Shown piece after piece: positions 32,546 to 41,090 of a DNA stretch of 42,843 nt. This DNA comes from Allobosea sp. 47.2.35 (GTDB lineage: Bacteria; Pseudomonadota; Alphaproteobacteria; Rhizobiales; Beijerinckiaceae). Location: positions 1 to 42,843 of the forward strand of contig NZ_JANLGI010000027.1 in assembly GCF_024655635.1 (NCBI RefSeq), in the 5' to 3' direction. Made by a program: the position numbers and the translations under genes. Every line of letters starts with the position of its first letter. Position 1 is the first letter of the stretch. The notes beneath the pieces were generated by a model. The model had not been told where the DNA came from and searched no databases. It saw only the letters and a program-made list of their open reading frames with translations.

Positions 32546-33379
32546 CTAGTCGCCGTTGCCGCTATCGGCCGCGCGCAGCGAATCCAGCGCCGGCATCGAG
32601 GTGATGTGATAGCCGGCATCGACATGATGGACGTCGCCGGTGACACCTCCGGAGAGATCCGAGAGGTAATAGAGCGCCGAGCCGCCGATCTCTTCAAGCG
32701 AAACCGACTTGCGCAGCGGCGAATTCGCGCGCTGCCAGGACAGCATGGCGCGCGCATCGGAGATACCGGCGCCGGCCAGCGTCCGCACCGGCCCGGGCGA
32801 GAGCGCGTTGACGCGGATGCCGCGCGGGCCGTAATCGCCGGCGAGATAACGCACGCTCGCCTCCAGCGCCGCCTTGGCGACGCCCATGACGTTGTAGTTC
32901 GGCATGATCCGGGTCGAGCCGCCATAGGTCAGCGTGATCATGCTGCCGCCCTTGGGCATGCGCTCGGCCGCGCGCTTCGCGATTTCGGTGAAGGAGAAGC
33001 AGGAGATCACCATGGTCCGCGAGAAATTCTCGCGGCTGGTGTCGGCATAGAGCCCCTTCAGCTCGTTCTTGTCGGAGAAGCCGATGGCATGGACGATGAA
33101 ATCGAGCGTGTTGCGCTCGGGGTCGCCGCCCCAGGCCTCGTCCAGGGTCGCGAAGGCGGCATCGACGGACACAGTGTCCTCGACATCGCAGGGCACGACC
33201 AGCTTCGAGCCGATGCTCTCCGCCAGCGGCCGGACGCGCTTGCCGAGCGCATCGCCCTGATAGGTGAAGGCGATCTCGGCGCCATGGGCGTGGAGGGTGC
33301 GGGCAATGCCCCAGGCAATCGAATTCTGATTGGCGACGCCCATGATGAGGCCGCGCTTGTTGTGCATCAGCGGGAGCAT
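32546..33379 (-). CDS. fabI: enoyl-[acyl-carrier-protein] reductase (NADH)
   Basis: This 277-residue SDR-type enzyme performs the last reduction of fatty-acid elongation. Motifs are KRGLIMGVANQNSIAWGIA (8-26), the nucleotide site with the FabI-specific GVA-SIAWGI layout, and the catalytic pair Tyr162 and Lys169 in NYNVMGVAK. FabI is the target of triclosan-type inhibitors. It lies at the end of the fabA-fabB-DUF3303-fabI cluster, with a 134-bp gap before it. Confidence 0.96.
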   Translation of the reverse strand: MLPLMHNKRGLIMGVANQNSIAWGIARTLHAHGAEIAFTYQGDALGKRVRPLAESIGSKLVVPCDVEDTVSVDAAFATLDEAWGGDPERNTLDFIVHAIGFSDKNELKGLYADTSRENFSRTMVISCFSFTEIAKRAAERMPKGGSMITLTYGGSTRIMPNYNVMGVAKAALEASVRYLAGDYGPRGIRVNALSPGPVRTLAGAGISDARAMLSWQRANSPLRKSVSLEEIGGSALYYLSDLSGGVTGDVHHVDAGYHITSMPALDSLRAADSGNGD

Positions 33380-33513
33380 GGCAAACTCGGAAGGGTCTTC
33401 AGGCTTGGCCCGAAGGCGGGAAACGGAGGAAAGTCGGCGGATCTGATCGGTCGAACTCTGAACGGCGCATCAACATTGCCGGGTCATTGCCGACACCAGC
33501 ATGGTCGTCTTGG

Positions 33514-33786
33514 CTAGTCGGTCTTGGTGATCGCGGCAGCGGCGGCCTTCGAGGTGGAGACCGGCACGATCTCGAAACGGACAAGGTCGTTCCACTGCAG
33601 GACCCATTCCTGCAGCAGGGCGATATCGTCGCATTCCATGATCTGGAAGCAGCGGCCGAGATCGGCCGAGACCCAGCTCTCGACATAGCGCACGCCGGCC
33701 GGAGCCATCCGCCCGCTATGCTGGAAGCGGGCGTAGACATCCTTCACGCGGGCCTGATCGAAATGCTCGATCACCATGAAGAGCAT
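33514..33786 (-). CDS. DUF3303-domain protein
   Basis: This 90-residue protein opens with MLFMVIEHFDQARVKDVYARF and contains GVRYVESWVSADLGRCFQIMECDD, the DUF3303 pattern (dimeric alpha-beta barrel-like small protein). Function is unknown. It starts eight bases after the fabB stop, so it is very probably co-transcribed and perhaps translationally linked with fatty-acid synthesis genes. Confidence 0.82.
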   Translation of the reverse strand: MLFMVIEHFDQARVKDVYARFQHSGRMAPAGVRYVESWVSADLGRCFQIMECDDIALLQEWVLQWNDLVRFEIVPVSTSKAAAAAITKTD

Positions 33787-33794
33787 GGCGCTTC

Positions 33795-35021
33795 TCAGAC
33801 CTCCAGGCGCTTCATCACGATGGTGGCGTTGGTGCCGCCGAAACCGAAGGAGTTCGAAAGCACGGTGCCGAGGCCGGCATTGTCGATGCGCTTGCGCACG
33901 ATCGGCATGTCGGCGAAGGCCGGGTCGAGCTCGTCGATATGGGCGCTCTCGCAGATGAAGTCGTTGTTGAGCATCAGCAGCGAGTAGATCGCCTCCTGCA
34001 CGCCGGTGGCGCCGAGCGAATGGCCGGTCAGCGACTTCGTCGCCGAGATCGGCGGCGCCTTGTCGCCGGCGCCGAAGACCTCGCGGATCGCCTCGATCTC
34101 CTTGCCGTCGCCGACCGGGGTCGAGGTGCCGTGCGGGTTGATGTAGTCGACCTTGCTCTTCACGCCTTCGAGCGCCATGCGCATGCAGCGGACCGCGCCC
34201 TCGCCCGACGGGGCGACCATGTCGTAGCCGTCCGAGGTCGCGCCATAGCCGACGATCTCGCCATAGATCTTGGCGCCGCGCGCCTTGGCATGCTCCAGCT
34301 CCTCGAGCACGACGACACCGGCGCCGCCGGCGATGACGAAGCCGTCACGGGCGACGTCATAGGCGCGCGAGGCGCGGGCCGGCGTGCCGTTGAAGTCGGA
34401 GGACATCGCGCCCATGGCGTCGAAGAGGACGGAGAGCGTCCAGTCCAGCTCCTCGCAGCCGCCGGCGAAGATCACGTCCTGCTTGCCCCACTGGATCAAT
34501 TCATAGGCGTTGCCGATGCAGTGGTTAGAGGTCGCGCAGGCCGAGGAGATCGAATAGTTGACGCCCTTGATCTTGAACCAGGTCGCCAGCGTCGCCGAAG
34601 CGGTCGAGGACATGCCCTTGGGCACGGCGAAGGGGCCGACCTTCTTGGAGGAGCCGCTTTCGCGGGCCTTGTCATAGGCGTCGATCAGGGCGCGGGTCGA
34701 AGGGCCGCCCGAGCCCATGATGATGCCGGTGCGCTCGTTGCTGATCTCGGCGGGCTCCAGGCCCGCATCGACGATCGCCTGCTCCATCGCGACCTGGTTC
34801 CAGGCAGAACCGCCGCCATGGAAGCGCATCGCGCGCCGGTCGAGCACCGTCGCGGGGTCCAGCGTCGGCACGCCCGCGACCTGGCTGCGGAAGCCGTGCT
34901 CGGCGAATTCGGTGACATGGGAGATGCCCGATTTCGCCGAATGCAGCGAGGCCAGGACCTCCTGCGTGTTGTTGCCGATGGACGAGACGATGCCCATCCC
35001 GGTGACGACGACGCGTCTCAT
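33795..35021 (-). CDS. fabB: beta-ketoacyl-ACP synthase I
   Basis: This 408-residue condensing enzyme extends acyl chains, including the unsaturated intermediate from FabA. The Cys-His-His triad is Cys162 (SSACATSNHCIG), His297 (NPHGTSTPVGD) and His334 (LTGHSLGATG), with Lys329. The pairing with fabA and the sequence style (MRRVVVTGMGIVSSIG) favour FabB over FabF. It follows fabA by 112 bp. Confidence 0.95.
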   Translation of the reverse strand: MRRVVVTGMGIVSSIGNNTQEVLASLHSAKSGISHVTEFAEHGFRSQVAGVPTLDPATVLDRRAMRFHGGGSAWNQVAMEQAIVDAGLEPAEISNERTGIIMGSGGPSTRALIDAYDKARESGSSKKVGPFAVPKGMSSTASATLATWFKIKGVNYSISSACATSNHCIGNAYELIQWGKQDVIFAGGCEELDWTLSVLFDAMGAMSSDFNGTPARASRAYDVARDGFVIAGGAGVVVLEELEHAKARGAKIYGEIVGYGATSDGYDMVAPSGEGAVRCMRMALEGVKSKVDYINPHGTSTPVGDGKEIEAIREVFGAGDKAPPISATKSLTGHSLGATGVQEAIYSLLMLNNDFICESAHIDELDPAFADMPIVRKRIDNAGLGTVLSNSFGFGGTNATIVMKRLEV

Positions 35022-35133
35022 GCTCGCTTACTCCAGCTGTCAGCGCACGGCGGGACAAGCCCGACCGCCCTGCATACATACCGCGCAAATGGACCGAGCG
35101 GCAGCTGCACGCAAGGCCGGGCTACGTTTTTCC

Positions 35134-35646
35134 TCAGGCCGCTTCCGGCTTGAACAGGCCCACGCGCATGTCGCTGACCGTGTAGATGCGCTTGCCATCG
35201 GCCTCCAGCCAGCCATCGGCGATGCCGAGGACGAGCTTGGACTTGAAGACCCGCTTGAAGTCGACGCCGTAGACGACCTTCTTGACCGAAGGCAGCACCT
35301 GGTCGGCGAACTTGACCTCGCCGACGCCGAGCGCACGGCCGCGGCCCGGCAGGCCGAGCCAGCCGAGGAAGAAGCCGGTGAGCTGCCACAGAGCATCGAG
35401 GCCGAGGCAGCCCGGCATCACCGGATCACCCTTGAAGTGGCAGTCGAAGAACCAGAGGTCGGGCTTGATGTCGAACTCGGCGCGGACGAGGCCCTTGCCG
35501 TGCTCACCGCCCTCTTCGGCGATCTCGACGATCCGGTCGAACATCAGCATCGGTGGCAGCGGCAGCTGCGCATTGCCCGGCCCGAACAGTTCCCCACGAC
35601 CGCAGGCGAGGATCTCCTCGTAGCTGAAAGACGACTGACGCTGCAT
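35134..35646 (-). CDS. fabA: 3-hydroxydecanoyl-ACP dehydratase/isomerase
   Basis: This 170-residue hot-dog-fold enzyme introduces the cis double bond for unsaturated fatty acids. Catalytic residues are His70 (FFDCHFKGDPVMPGCLG) and Asp84 (LGLDALWQLTGF). Length equals E. coli FabA. The ATG at 35646 (MQRQSSFSYEEI) is the family start; the frame extends further upstream without similarity. It leads the fabA-fabB cluster and is divergent from irr. Confidence 0.96.
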   Translation of the reverse strand: MQRQSSFSYEEILACGRGELFGPGNAQLPLPPMLMFDRIVEIAEEGGEHGKGLVRAEFDIKPDLWFFDCHFKGDPVMPGCLGLDALWQLTGFFLGWLGLPGRGRALGVGEVKFADQVLPSVKKVVYGVDFKRVFKSKLVLGIADGWLEADGKRIYTVSDMRVGLFKPEAA

Positions 35647-35933
35647 TCCCGTGAGGCTCCCTGGCACAAGCCGGATTCGGCTGGTGTCTCGCCTGCCGTG
35701 CCTAACACGGCGGGAGCAGGAAACGAAAGGGCAGCACGTCCCAAGACCCACATGCCGGCGGTAAAAACCGCTCCCGTCATGCGCCAGATCAAAGGCACAG
35801 GCTCCCCAAGCCTCCAGGATAGCAGGAGCCATGCTTGCGACAGGGGGGCCGAGGGCCTACATTTCTTCTGACAATTTCAAAACAACAGGCGGGGCCTCGG
35901 GCGTCCGTTGCGGAAAAGGACACGGGAAGAGGC

Positions 35934-36398
35934 ATGAACGATCTGACCGCGCAGAATCAGGGCAATGGATCGGCCGCGCGGCAAGGCTGTCCTTTCCATG
36001 ACGTCCGGCAGAAGCTGCGGCGCGTCGGGTTGCGGCCGACCCGCCAGCGCGTCTCCCTCGGCTGGGTGCTCTTCGCCAAGGGCCAGCGCCATGTCAGCGC
36101 CGAGATGCTGTTCGAAGAGGCGATGAAGGAGCGCATCCCGGTCTCGCTCGCGACGATCTACAACACGCTGCGCCAGTTCACGGAAGCCGGCCTCCTGCGC
36201 GAGCTCACGCTCGATGGCGCCAAGGCCTATTTCGACACGGCCGACCACGATCACCATCATTTCGTCGTCGACGGTGAGAACCGGGTGATCGACATCCCCG
36301 CCGATGAGATCGATGTCGCCAGCCTGCCGGTTCCGCCCGCCGGCTACGAAATCGCGCGGGTCGACGTCGTCGTCCGGCTGCGCAAGATCGACAGCTGA
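35934..36398 (+). CDS. irr: iron-response regulator Irr (Fur family)
   Basis: This 154-residue repressor is stable under iron limitation and controls heme and iron genes. The N-terminal heme regulatory motif GCPFHDV (Cys19-Pro20) corresponds to the GCPWHDV of Bradyrhizobium Irr. The winged helix follows, with LRPTRQRV (33-40) and PVSLATIYNTLRQF (69-82). The His cluster DHDHHHF (104-110) is the second heme site. It therefore should have heme-triggered turnover. The ATG at 35934 has GGAAGAGG upstream. The fabA-irr divergent order is conserved in Rhizobiales. I found no clear ICE palindrome in the 287-bp intergenic region. Confidence 0.94.
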   Translation: MNDLTAQNQGNGSAARQGCPFHDVRQKLRRVGLRPTRQRVSLGWVLFAKGQRHVSAEMLFEEAMKERIPVSLATIYNTLRQFTEAGLLRELTLDGAKAYFDTADHDHHHFVVDGENRVIDIPADEIDVASLPVPPAGYEIARVDVVVRLRKIDS

Positions 36399-36424
36399 CA
36401 GAAGCTCCGCCCGTTCCGGAGACG

Positions 36425-37201
36425 ATGAGCATGGCTTTCACCGATTCGCCGATCTCGCGCCGCGCACTGGCAGGGCTTCTGCTGGCGGCCGCCCTCCCCG
36501 CTACGCCCGCTCTCGCCGCGCCGCGCAGCTTGCGCGGCACCGTCTCCTTTCGCGAGCGCATGGCCCTGCCGCCCGGCGCCATCGTGGAGGTGAAGCTGCT
36601 CGACGTCTCGCTGGCCGACGCGCCGGCGCGCACCATCGCGGAGACCCGCGTGTCCGGCCGCCGCATCCCGGCGCCATGGACCTTGCGCTTCGATAGCAGG
36701 CGGATCGATCCCCGGCACAGCTACGCGCTGCAAGCGCGCATCACCCATCGCGGGCAATTGCTCTTCATCACTACGGAGCGGCACAGCGTCTTCACGGGCG
36801 GACCGGACAATACCGATATCTGGGTCCAGCGCGTGGCCGGACAGGAGCAGCCTCCTGCGCCCGCCAACTCACCGGTCGGCAGCTGGCGCCTCGCCAGCCT
36901 CGGCGGCGCCGAGACCCCGGCCTCGATCGCGACCACACTCGTCATCGCGGCGGACGGCAAGGTGTCGGGCCGCGGCGGCTGCAACGGCTTCGGCGGCACC
37001 GCGACCATTCAGGGCCGGGTGATCCGGTTCTCGCGCATGGTCTCGACGATGATGGCCTGCGAACCCGATAAGATGGCGCAGGAGCAGCGTTTCCTCAAAA
37101 CGCTGGAGCGCGTGCATCGCTGGAGCTTCGAACGCCGAACGGGCCGGCTCGTCCTGCTCGATCGCGGCGGCCGTCCGCTGATGGCGCTGACGTCGCAGTA
37201 A
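36425..37201 (+). CDS. YbaY-like plus META-domain exported protein
   Basis: This 258-residue protein has a twin-arginine-like signal (SRRALAGLLLAAALPATPALAA). A YbaY/lipoprotein-type beta-sandwich domain follows (about 34-136: LRGTVSFRERMALPPGAIVEV and TDIWVQRV). A META/HslJ domain ends the chain (about 150-255: GSWRLASLGG, GRGGCNGFGGTA, STMMACEPDKMAQEQRFLKTL). META domains occur in heat-shock and secreted proteins; the role is unknown. It lies 26 bp after irr and may share its transcript. Start could also be the ATG at 36431, which has better spacing to GGAG. Confidence 0.85.
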   Translation: MSMAFTDSPISRRALAGLLLAAALPATPALAAPRSLRGTVSFRERMALPPGAIVEVKLLDVSLADAPARTIAETRVSGRRIPAPWTLRFDSRRIDPRHSYALQARITHRGQLLFITTERHSVFTGGPDNTDIWVQRVAGQEQPPAPANSPVGSWRLASLGGAETPASIATTLVIAADGKVSGRGGCNGFGGTATIQGRVIRFSRMVSTMMACEPDKMAQEQRFLKTLERVHRWSFERRTGRLVLLDRGGRPLMALTSQ

Positions 37202-37214
37202 CGCCGGGCTGGCC

Positions 37215-37745
37215 TCAGTCGACCTTCTCGTTGGGATAGACGCCCCAGAGGCGCTCCTGGCGGATGAAGCCATTGATGTTGCCGACGCTGACGCGGCACC
37301 AGGTGTTGGCGCAGGAGGCGACGCTGGCAACAACGCCGGGCTGCAGCCGGGCGACGACGGCAGATTCCTCGCTCGCGGCGCTGCGCATCGGGAAATTCTC
37401 GTCCTTCTTCTTCGACCATGGGGCGACGAGCGCGGTGCGGCGGCCGGAGAGCAGGCTGTGCAGCACCCAGCCCTCGGTGCCGTCTGCATCGCGGACACGG
37501 CGCCAGGTCTCGAACTCGGCGGTGACCTCCACCGGCAGGCCGGCACGCTGATAGACCCAGCGCGTGCGGTGCTCCTTCGAGGGGCCCTCGCGCAGGTTCA
37601 CGCGGTCCGTCTTCAGACTGACATAGCGCGGCACGGGCAAACCGGTGACCGAGCCGGCCTGCATGTCCTGCGCGGACGCGATCGCGGGCAAGCCGATCAG
37701 GGCCAGCGCCGCCAGGGCCAGGCAGCGCATCGACGAGACCTTCAT
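37215..37745 (-). CDS. exported SH3-domain protein
   Basis: This 176-residue protein has a signal peptide (about 1-25, ending ASAQ) and two bacterial SH3-like repeats: VSLKTDRVNLREGPSKEHRTRWVYQRAGLPVEV (about 42-74) and MRSAASEESAVVARLQPGVVA through WCRVSVGNINGFI (about 118-163). Such domains bind cell-wall peptides. AGGAG lies nine bases before the ATG. It is convergent with the META gene, 13 bp away. Confidence 0.85.
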   Translation of the reverse strand: MKVSSMRCLALAALALIGLPAIASAQDMQAGSVTGLPVPRYVSLKTDRVNLREGPSKEHRTRWVYQRAGLPVEVTAEFETWRRVRDADGTEGWVLHSLLSGRRTALVAPWSKKKDENFPMRSAASEESAVVARLQPGVVASVASCANTWCRVSVGNINGFIRQERLWGVYPNEKVD

Positions 37746-37921
37746 GCCGCCACTCTCCTTCGTATCCGCTTACCCCCGGCGAAGGGGCAAGTTGTCATCC
37801 GCCGCGCTGCCGCCTAGACACAGTCATGCTGCCGCGCAGCAACTCCCATTCCTGGGCCACCAGGGTTAATGACGGGTTGAGGATATCAGGCCGATACGGC
37901 TGATGACGGAGGGGTGCCGCC

Positions 37922-38917
37922 ATGACGAAGAAGAAGCCGGTGGTGGTGGTGACGCGCAAGCTGCCCGCCGTGGTGGAAACCCGGATGCGCGAATTGTTCG
38001 ACGCCCAGCTCAATATCGACGACAAGCCGATGTCGCAGGCAGCGCTGGTCGAGGCCGTGAAGACCGCCGACGTGCTCGTGCCCACCGTCACCGACAAGAT
38101 CGACGCCGCCATCATCGCGCAGGCCGGCGACCAATTGCGCCTGATCGCCAATTTCGGCAACGGCGTCGACAATATCGACGTCGCCAGCGCGGTGCAGCGC
38201 GGCATCACCGTCACCAACACGCCGGGCGTGCTGACCGACGACACCGCCGACATGACGATCGCGTTGATTCTCGCCGTCGCCCGCCGCATCGCCGAGGGGG
38301 CGCGCGTCATCCCCGACGACGACTGGGCCGGCTGGTCGCCGACCTGGATGCTCGGCCGGCGCATCACCGGCAAGCGCCTCGGCATCGTCGGCATGGGCCG
38401 CATCGGCCAGGCGCTGGCGAAGCGCGCCGCCGCCTTCGGCCTCTCGATCCACTACCATAACCGCCGCCGGGTCGATCCGCGCATCGAGGAGCAGCTCGAC
38501 GCGACCTATTGGGATTCGCTCGACCAGATGCTGGCGCGGATGGACATCGTCTCGATCAACTGCCCGCACACGCCGGCGACCTATCACCTGCTCTCGGCGC
38601 GCCGCCTCAAGCTGATGAAGCCGGACGCCATTCTGGTGAACACGGCCCGCGGCGAGGTCGTCGACGAGACGGCGCTCGCCCGCATGCTGGAAGCCGGCGA
38701 GCTCGCCGGTGCCGGCCTCGACGTGTTCGAGAGCGAGCCAGCGGTCAATCCGCGCCTGCTCAAGCTCGCGCGCCAGCACAAGGTCGTAGTCCTCCCGCAT
38801 ATGGGCTCGGCCACTCATGAGGGCCGCGCCGACATGGGCGAGAAGGTTATCGTCAACATCAAGACCTTCATGGACGGCCACAAGCCGCCGGATCGCGTGC
38901 TGCCCAGCATGCTCTGA
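37922..38917 (+). CDS. D-2-hydroxyacid dehydrogenase (glyoxylate/hydroxypyruvate reductase type)
   Basis: This 331-residue NAD(P)-dependent enzyme has NAD loop GIVGMGRIGQALAKRAAAFG (about 158-177), catalytic Arg in NTARGEVVDE (about 240), Glu in the FESEP region and His in LPHMGSAT (about 296). Typical substrates are glyoxylate or hydroxypyruvate; the exact one cannot be told. GGAGGGG sits seven bases before the ATG. It ends ten bases from the convergent HAD gene. Confidence 0.9.
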   Translation: MTKKKPVVVVTRKLPAVVETRMRELFDAQLNIDDKPMSQAALVEAVKTADVLVPTVTDKIDAAIIAQAGDQLRLIANFGNGVDNIDVASAVQRGITVTNTPGVLTDDTADMTIALILAVARRIAEGARVIPDDDWAGWSPTWMLGRRITGKRLGIVGMGRIGQALAKRAAAFGLSIHYHNRRRVDPRIEEQLDATYWDSLDQMLARMDIVSINCPHTPATYHLLSARRLKLMKPDAILVNTARGEVVDETALARMLEAGELAGAGLDVFESEPAVNPRLLKLARQHKVVVLPHMGSATHEGRADMGEKVIVNIKTFMDGHKPPDRVLPSML

Positions 38918-38926
38918 GAGCAGGTT

Positions 38927-39607
38927 TCAGGCGGCGCGCAGTCCCGCTAGGCGCGCCGCTTCCGCCGGCCACTCCCTGAAATCGTCGATGACGCCCGCAG
39001 CACCTGCGGCCAGCAGGCGTTCGCGCATGCGCCCCTTGTCATGGGCGACACCGGTGAAACCGGCGACCTGCATGCCCGCCGCCCGCGCCGCCAGTACGCC
39101 CGGCACCGAATCTTCCAGAACGAGGCAGCGCCCGGCCTCAGCGCCCATCTGCGACGCCGCGAACAGGAAGACATCCGGCGCCGGCTTGCCGCGCGCGACC
39201 TGCGAGGCCGAGAAGACATGAGGATCGAACAGATCGATCAGGCCGGCGAGCCCCAGGTTGCGCCTGAGCGGCTCCAGCACCGTCGAGGAGGCGACGCAGC
39301 GACGCCCGGCCATCTCGGTCAGCGCCTCACGCACCCCGGGAAGCGCGCGCAGTTCGGCCTCCAGGCGGAGAGCGACCGCATCCTCGATACGCGTCTCGAA
39401 ATCACCCGGCAGAGGCCGTCCCAGCGCCGCCTCGATGATCTTCATGCCGTCGGCCCAGGGGATGCCGACGAGCTGATCGACATAATGGTCGAGCGTCCAG
39501 TGGCTGAGACCGGCCTCATGGCACATGGCGAGGCTGACCTCGCCATAGAGCGTCTCGGTATCGATCAGCGTGCCGTCGCAATCGTAGATGACGAGATCGA
39601 ACGACAC
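38927..39607 (-). CDS. HAD-superfamily hydrolase (phosphoglycolate/beta-phosphoglucomutase-like)
   Basis: This 226-residue HAD-IA phosphatase has motif I DCDGTLIDTE (9-18, nucleophile Asp9), motif II SST (about 107), motif III Lys in GKPAPDVFLFAA (about 140) and motif IV LEDSVPGVLAA (about 163). The helical cap between motifs I and II has the type-C1 form. The substrate is a small phospho-metabolite; a link to the neighbouring hydroxyacid dehydrogenase (glycolate metabolism) is only a guess. Confidence 0.88.
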   Translation of the reverse strand: MSFDLVIYDCDGTLIDTETLYGEVSLAMCHEAGLSHWTLDHYVDQLVGIPWADGMKIIEAALGRPLPGDFETRIEDAVALRLEAELRALPGVREALTEMAGRRCVASSTVLEPLRRNLGLAGLIDLFDPHVFSASQVARGKPAPDVFLFAASQMGAEAGRCLVLEDSVPGVLAARAAGMQVAGFTGVAHDKGRMRERLLAAGAAGVIDDFREWPAEAARLAGLRAA

Positions 39608-39627
39608 AGGGCTGCTCCGTCCGCCGC

Positions 39628-40632
39628 TCAGCGGGCCTGGAGCGTGTCGAACTGGCCGGTCTTGCGGAAGCGCCAGAGATAGGAGGAGATGACCGCCTCG
39701 GACGAGGTCGGTGCCAGTCCGAGCCCGGCGAAATCGCGGCCCTCTGCCTTGGCTTCCGCTGAGACGACATTGTCGCTCTCGAGCAGAGTGACCTGATCAC
39801 GCGTCATCACCAGTTCGTCCGGGATCAGGCCGAGCGTCAGGGGATCGGCGACCTGCAGGACGCTGCCCATGATCCGGGCCAGCGGGAACGGCAGCGGCGC
39901 GAGCAGACGCTTGCGGCCGGTCACCTTGCAGACCTCCTCGACGATCTCGCGCAGGCTCTGCACCTCAGGCCCGCCAAGCTCGTAGACGCGGCCGCCCGCC
40001 ACCACGCCATCGACGGCGCGAGCAACGATCTCGGCGACATCGCCGACGAAGGCCGGCTGGAATTTCGTCGCGCCATCGCCGACCAGCGGCACGATGGGCA
40101 GCATGCGGGCGAGCGAGGCGAAGCGATTGAAGAATGTATCCTCGGGGCCGAACATCACGGACGGACGCAGCACGACCGCGCCGGGAACGGAGGCGAACAT
40201 CGCCGCCTCACCCTCAGCCTTGGAGCGAGCATAGGTGGAAGCCGATTCGGCGGAGGCGCCGAGCGCCGAGACATGGACCAGCCGCGCGATGCCGGCAGCG
40301 GCGCAGGCCTGGGCGATGGCGCGCGCGCCGTTCGCCTGCACGGCCGCAAAGCTCTGGCGGCCCTGCTCCTGCATGATGCCGACGAGATTGACGACGGCAT
40401 CAGCCCCCTTCACCGCCGCAGCGACGGAAGCCGGATAGCGCAGGTTGGCCTGAACGGCGTGGATCTGGCCAACGGTACCGATCGGCTGGAGGAAATTGGC
40501 GAGGTCCGGCCGGCGCACGGCAACCCGCACCCGGTAGCCGCGCTTGACGAGCGCACGCACGACATGGCGCCCGACGAAACCGGAGCCGCCGAAGACCGTG
40601 ACGAGTTGCTGGGCCGGGGCCTGGGAAGCCAT
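39628..40632 (-). CDS. NDUFA9-like NAD(P)-binding protein
   Basis: This 334-residue atypical SDR has TVFGGSGFVGRHVVRALVKRGYRVRVAVRR (12-41), the glycine-rich nucleotide loop, and the later blocks SALGASAESASTYARSKAEGE and VLRPSVMFGPEDTFFNRFASL, characteristic of the complex I NDUFA9 group. Alphaproteobacterial relatives resemble the mitochondrial NDUFA9 subunit of complex I, but the activity is not defined. It is followed by the HAD gene with 20 bp between. Confidence 0.88.
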   Translation of the reverse strand: MASQAPAQQLVTVFGGSGFVGRHVVRALVKRGYRVRVAVRRPDLANFLQPIGTVGQIHAVQANLRYPASVAAAVKGADAVVNLVGIMQEQGRQSFAAVQANGARAIAQACAAAGIARLVHVSALGASAESASTYARSKAEGEAAMFASVPGAVVLRPSVMFGPEDTFFNRFASLARMLPIVPLVGDGATKFQPAFVGDVAEIVARAVDGVVAGGRVYELGGPEVQSLREIVEEVCKVTGRKRLLAPLPFPLARIMGSVLQVADPLTLGLIPDELVMTRDQVTLLESDNVVSAEAKAEGRDFAGLGLAPTSSEAVISSYLWRFRKTGQFDTLQAR

Positions 40633-40880
40633 CGCGAAAGCTCCGTTTAGAATGCTTCTGCCCTCCTAGATCATGTTCCGCCAAAGTGGAAATGCCTTTT
40701 GCGGCCTGCGCCTCTCCTATCCCGCTCCCTGCGGCGTTCCGCCCTATCCGCCGCGCGGCTTTGACCGCGTTTGACGCCGATCCGCCGCTTCCGGGCCGAA
40801 ACAGCCAACAATTCACCCTGGCGGCGAAGGCGGTTTCCACAGGGCTGCGAAAACAAATTCATTTCGCCGCGACAGGGCCG

Positions 40881-40909
40881 TTGACAGGACGACTCTGCCC
40901 CCGTAAACG
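40881..40909 (+). promoter_or_regulatory. promoter of tRNA-Leu
   Basis: TTGACA (40881-40886), a 17-bp spacer and TAAACG (40904-40909) precede the tRNA by ten bases. The remaining part of the 287-bp gap upstream (40633-40880) shows no gene or clear element. Confidence 0.7.
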
Positions 40910-40919
40910 AACCGCCGTT

Positions 40920-41006
40920 GCCCAGGTGGCGGAATTGGTAGACGCACCAGCTTCAGGTGCTGGCGCCTGCAAGGGCGTGGAGGTTCGAGTCCTCTCCTGG
41001 GCACCA
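40920..41006 (+). tRNA. tRNA-Leu (anticodon CAG)
   Basis: This 87-nt tRNA has acceptor stem GCCCAGG/CCTGGGC, D-loop GGAATTGGTAGAC, anticodon stem CCAGC/GCTGG with loop TTCAGGT (anticodon CAG), a long variable arm (class II), T-loop GTTCGAGTC and an encoded CCA. An integrase gene follows 84 bases later, so its 3' end (about 40981-41006) is the likely attachment site of the downstream element. Confidence 0.97.
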
Positions 41007-41090
41007 CTTTTCTTTGAGGACTACCAACCTCAAGAACTTAGCGAAAATCAGCGACTTGCGGACACCCGAGTGATACAATCGGGTGGTCCA

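Noticed and set aside
40686..41090. Long N-terminal extension of the integrase
   Set aside because: The frame passes through the tRNA-Leu gene; the real protein starts at 41091 or 41103, where homology begins.
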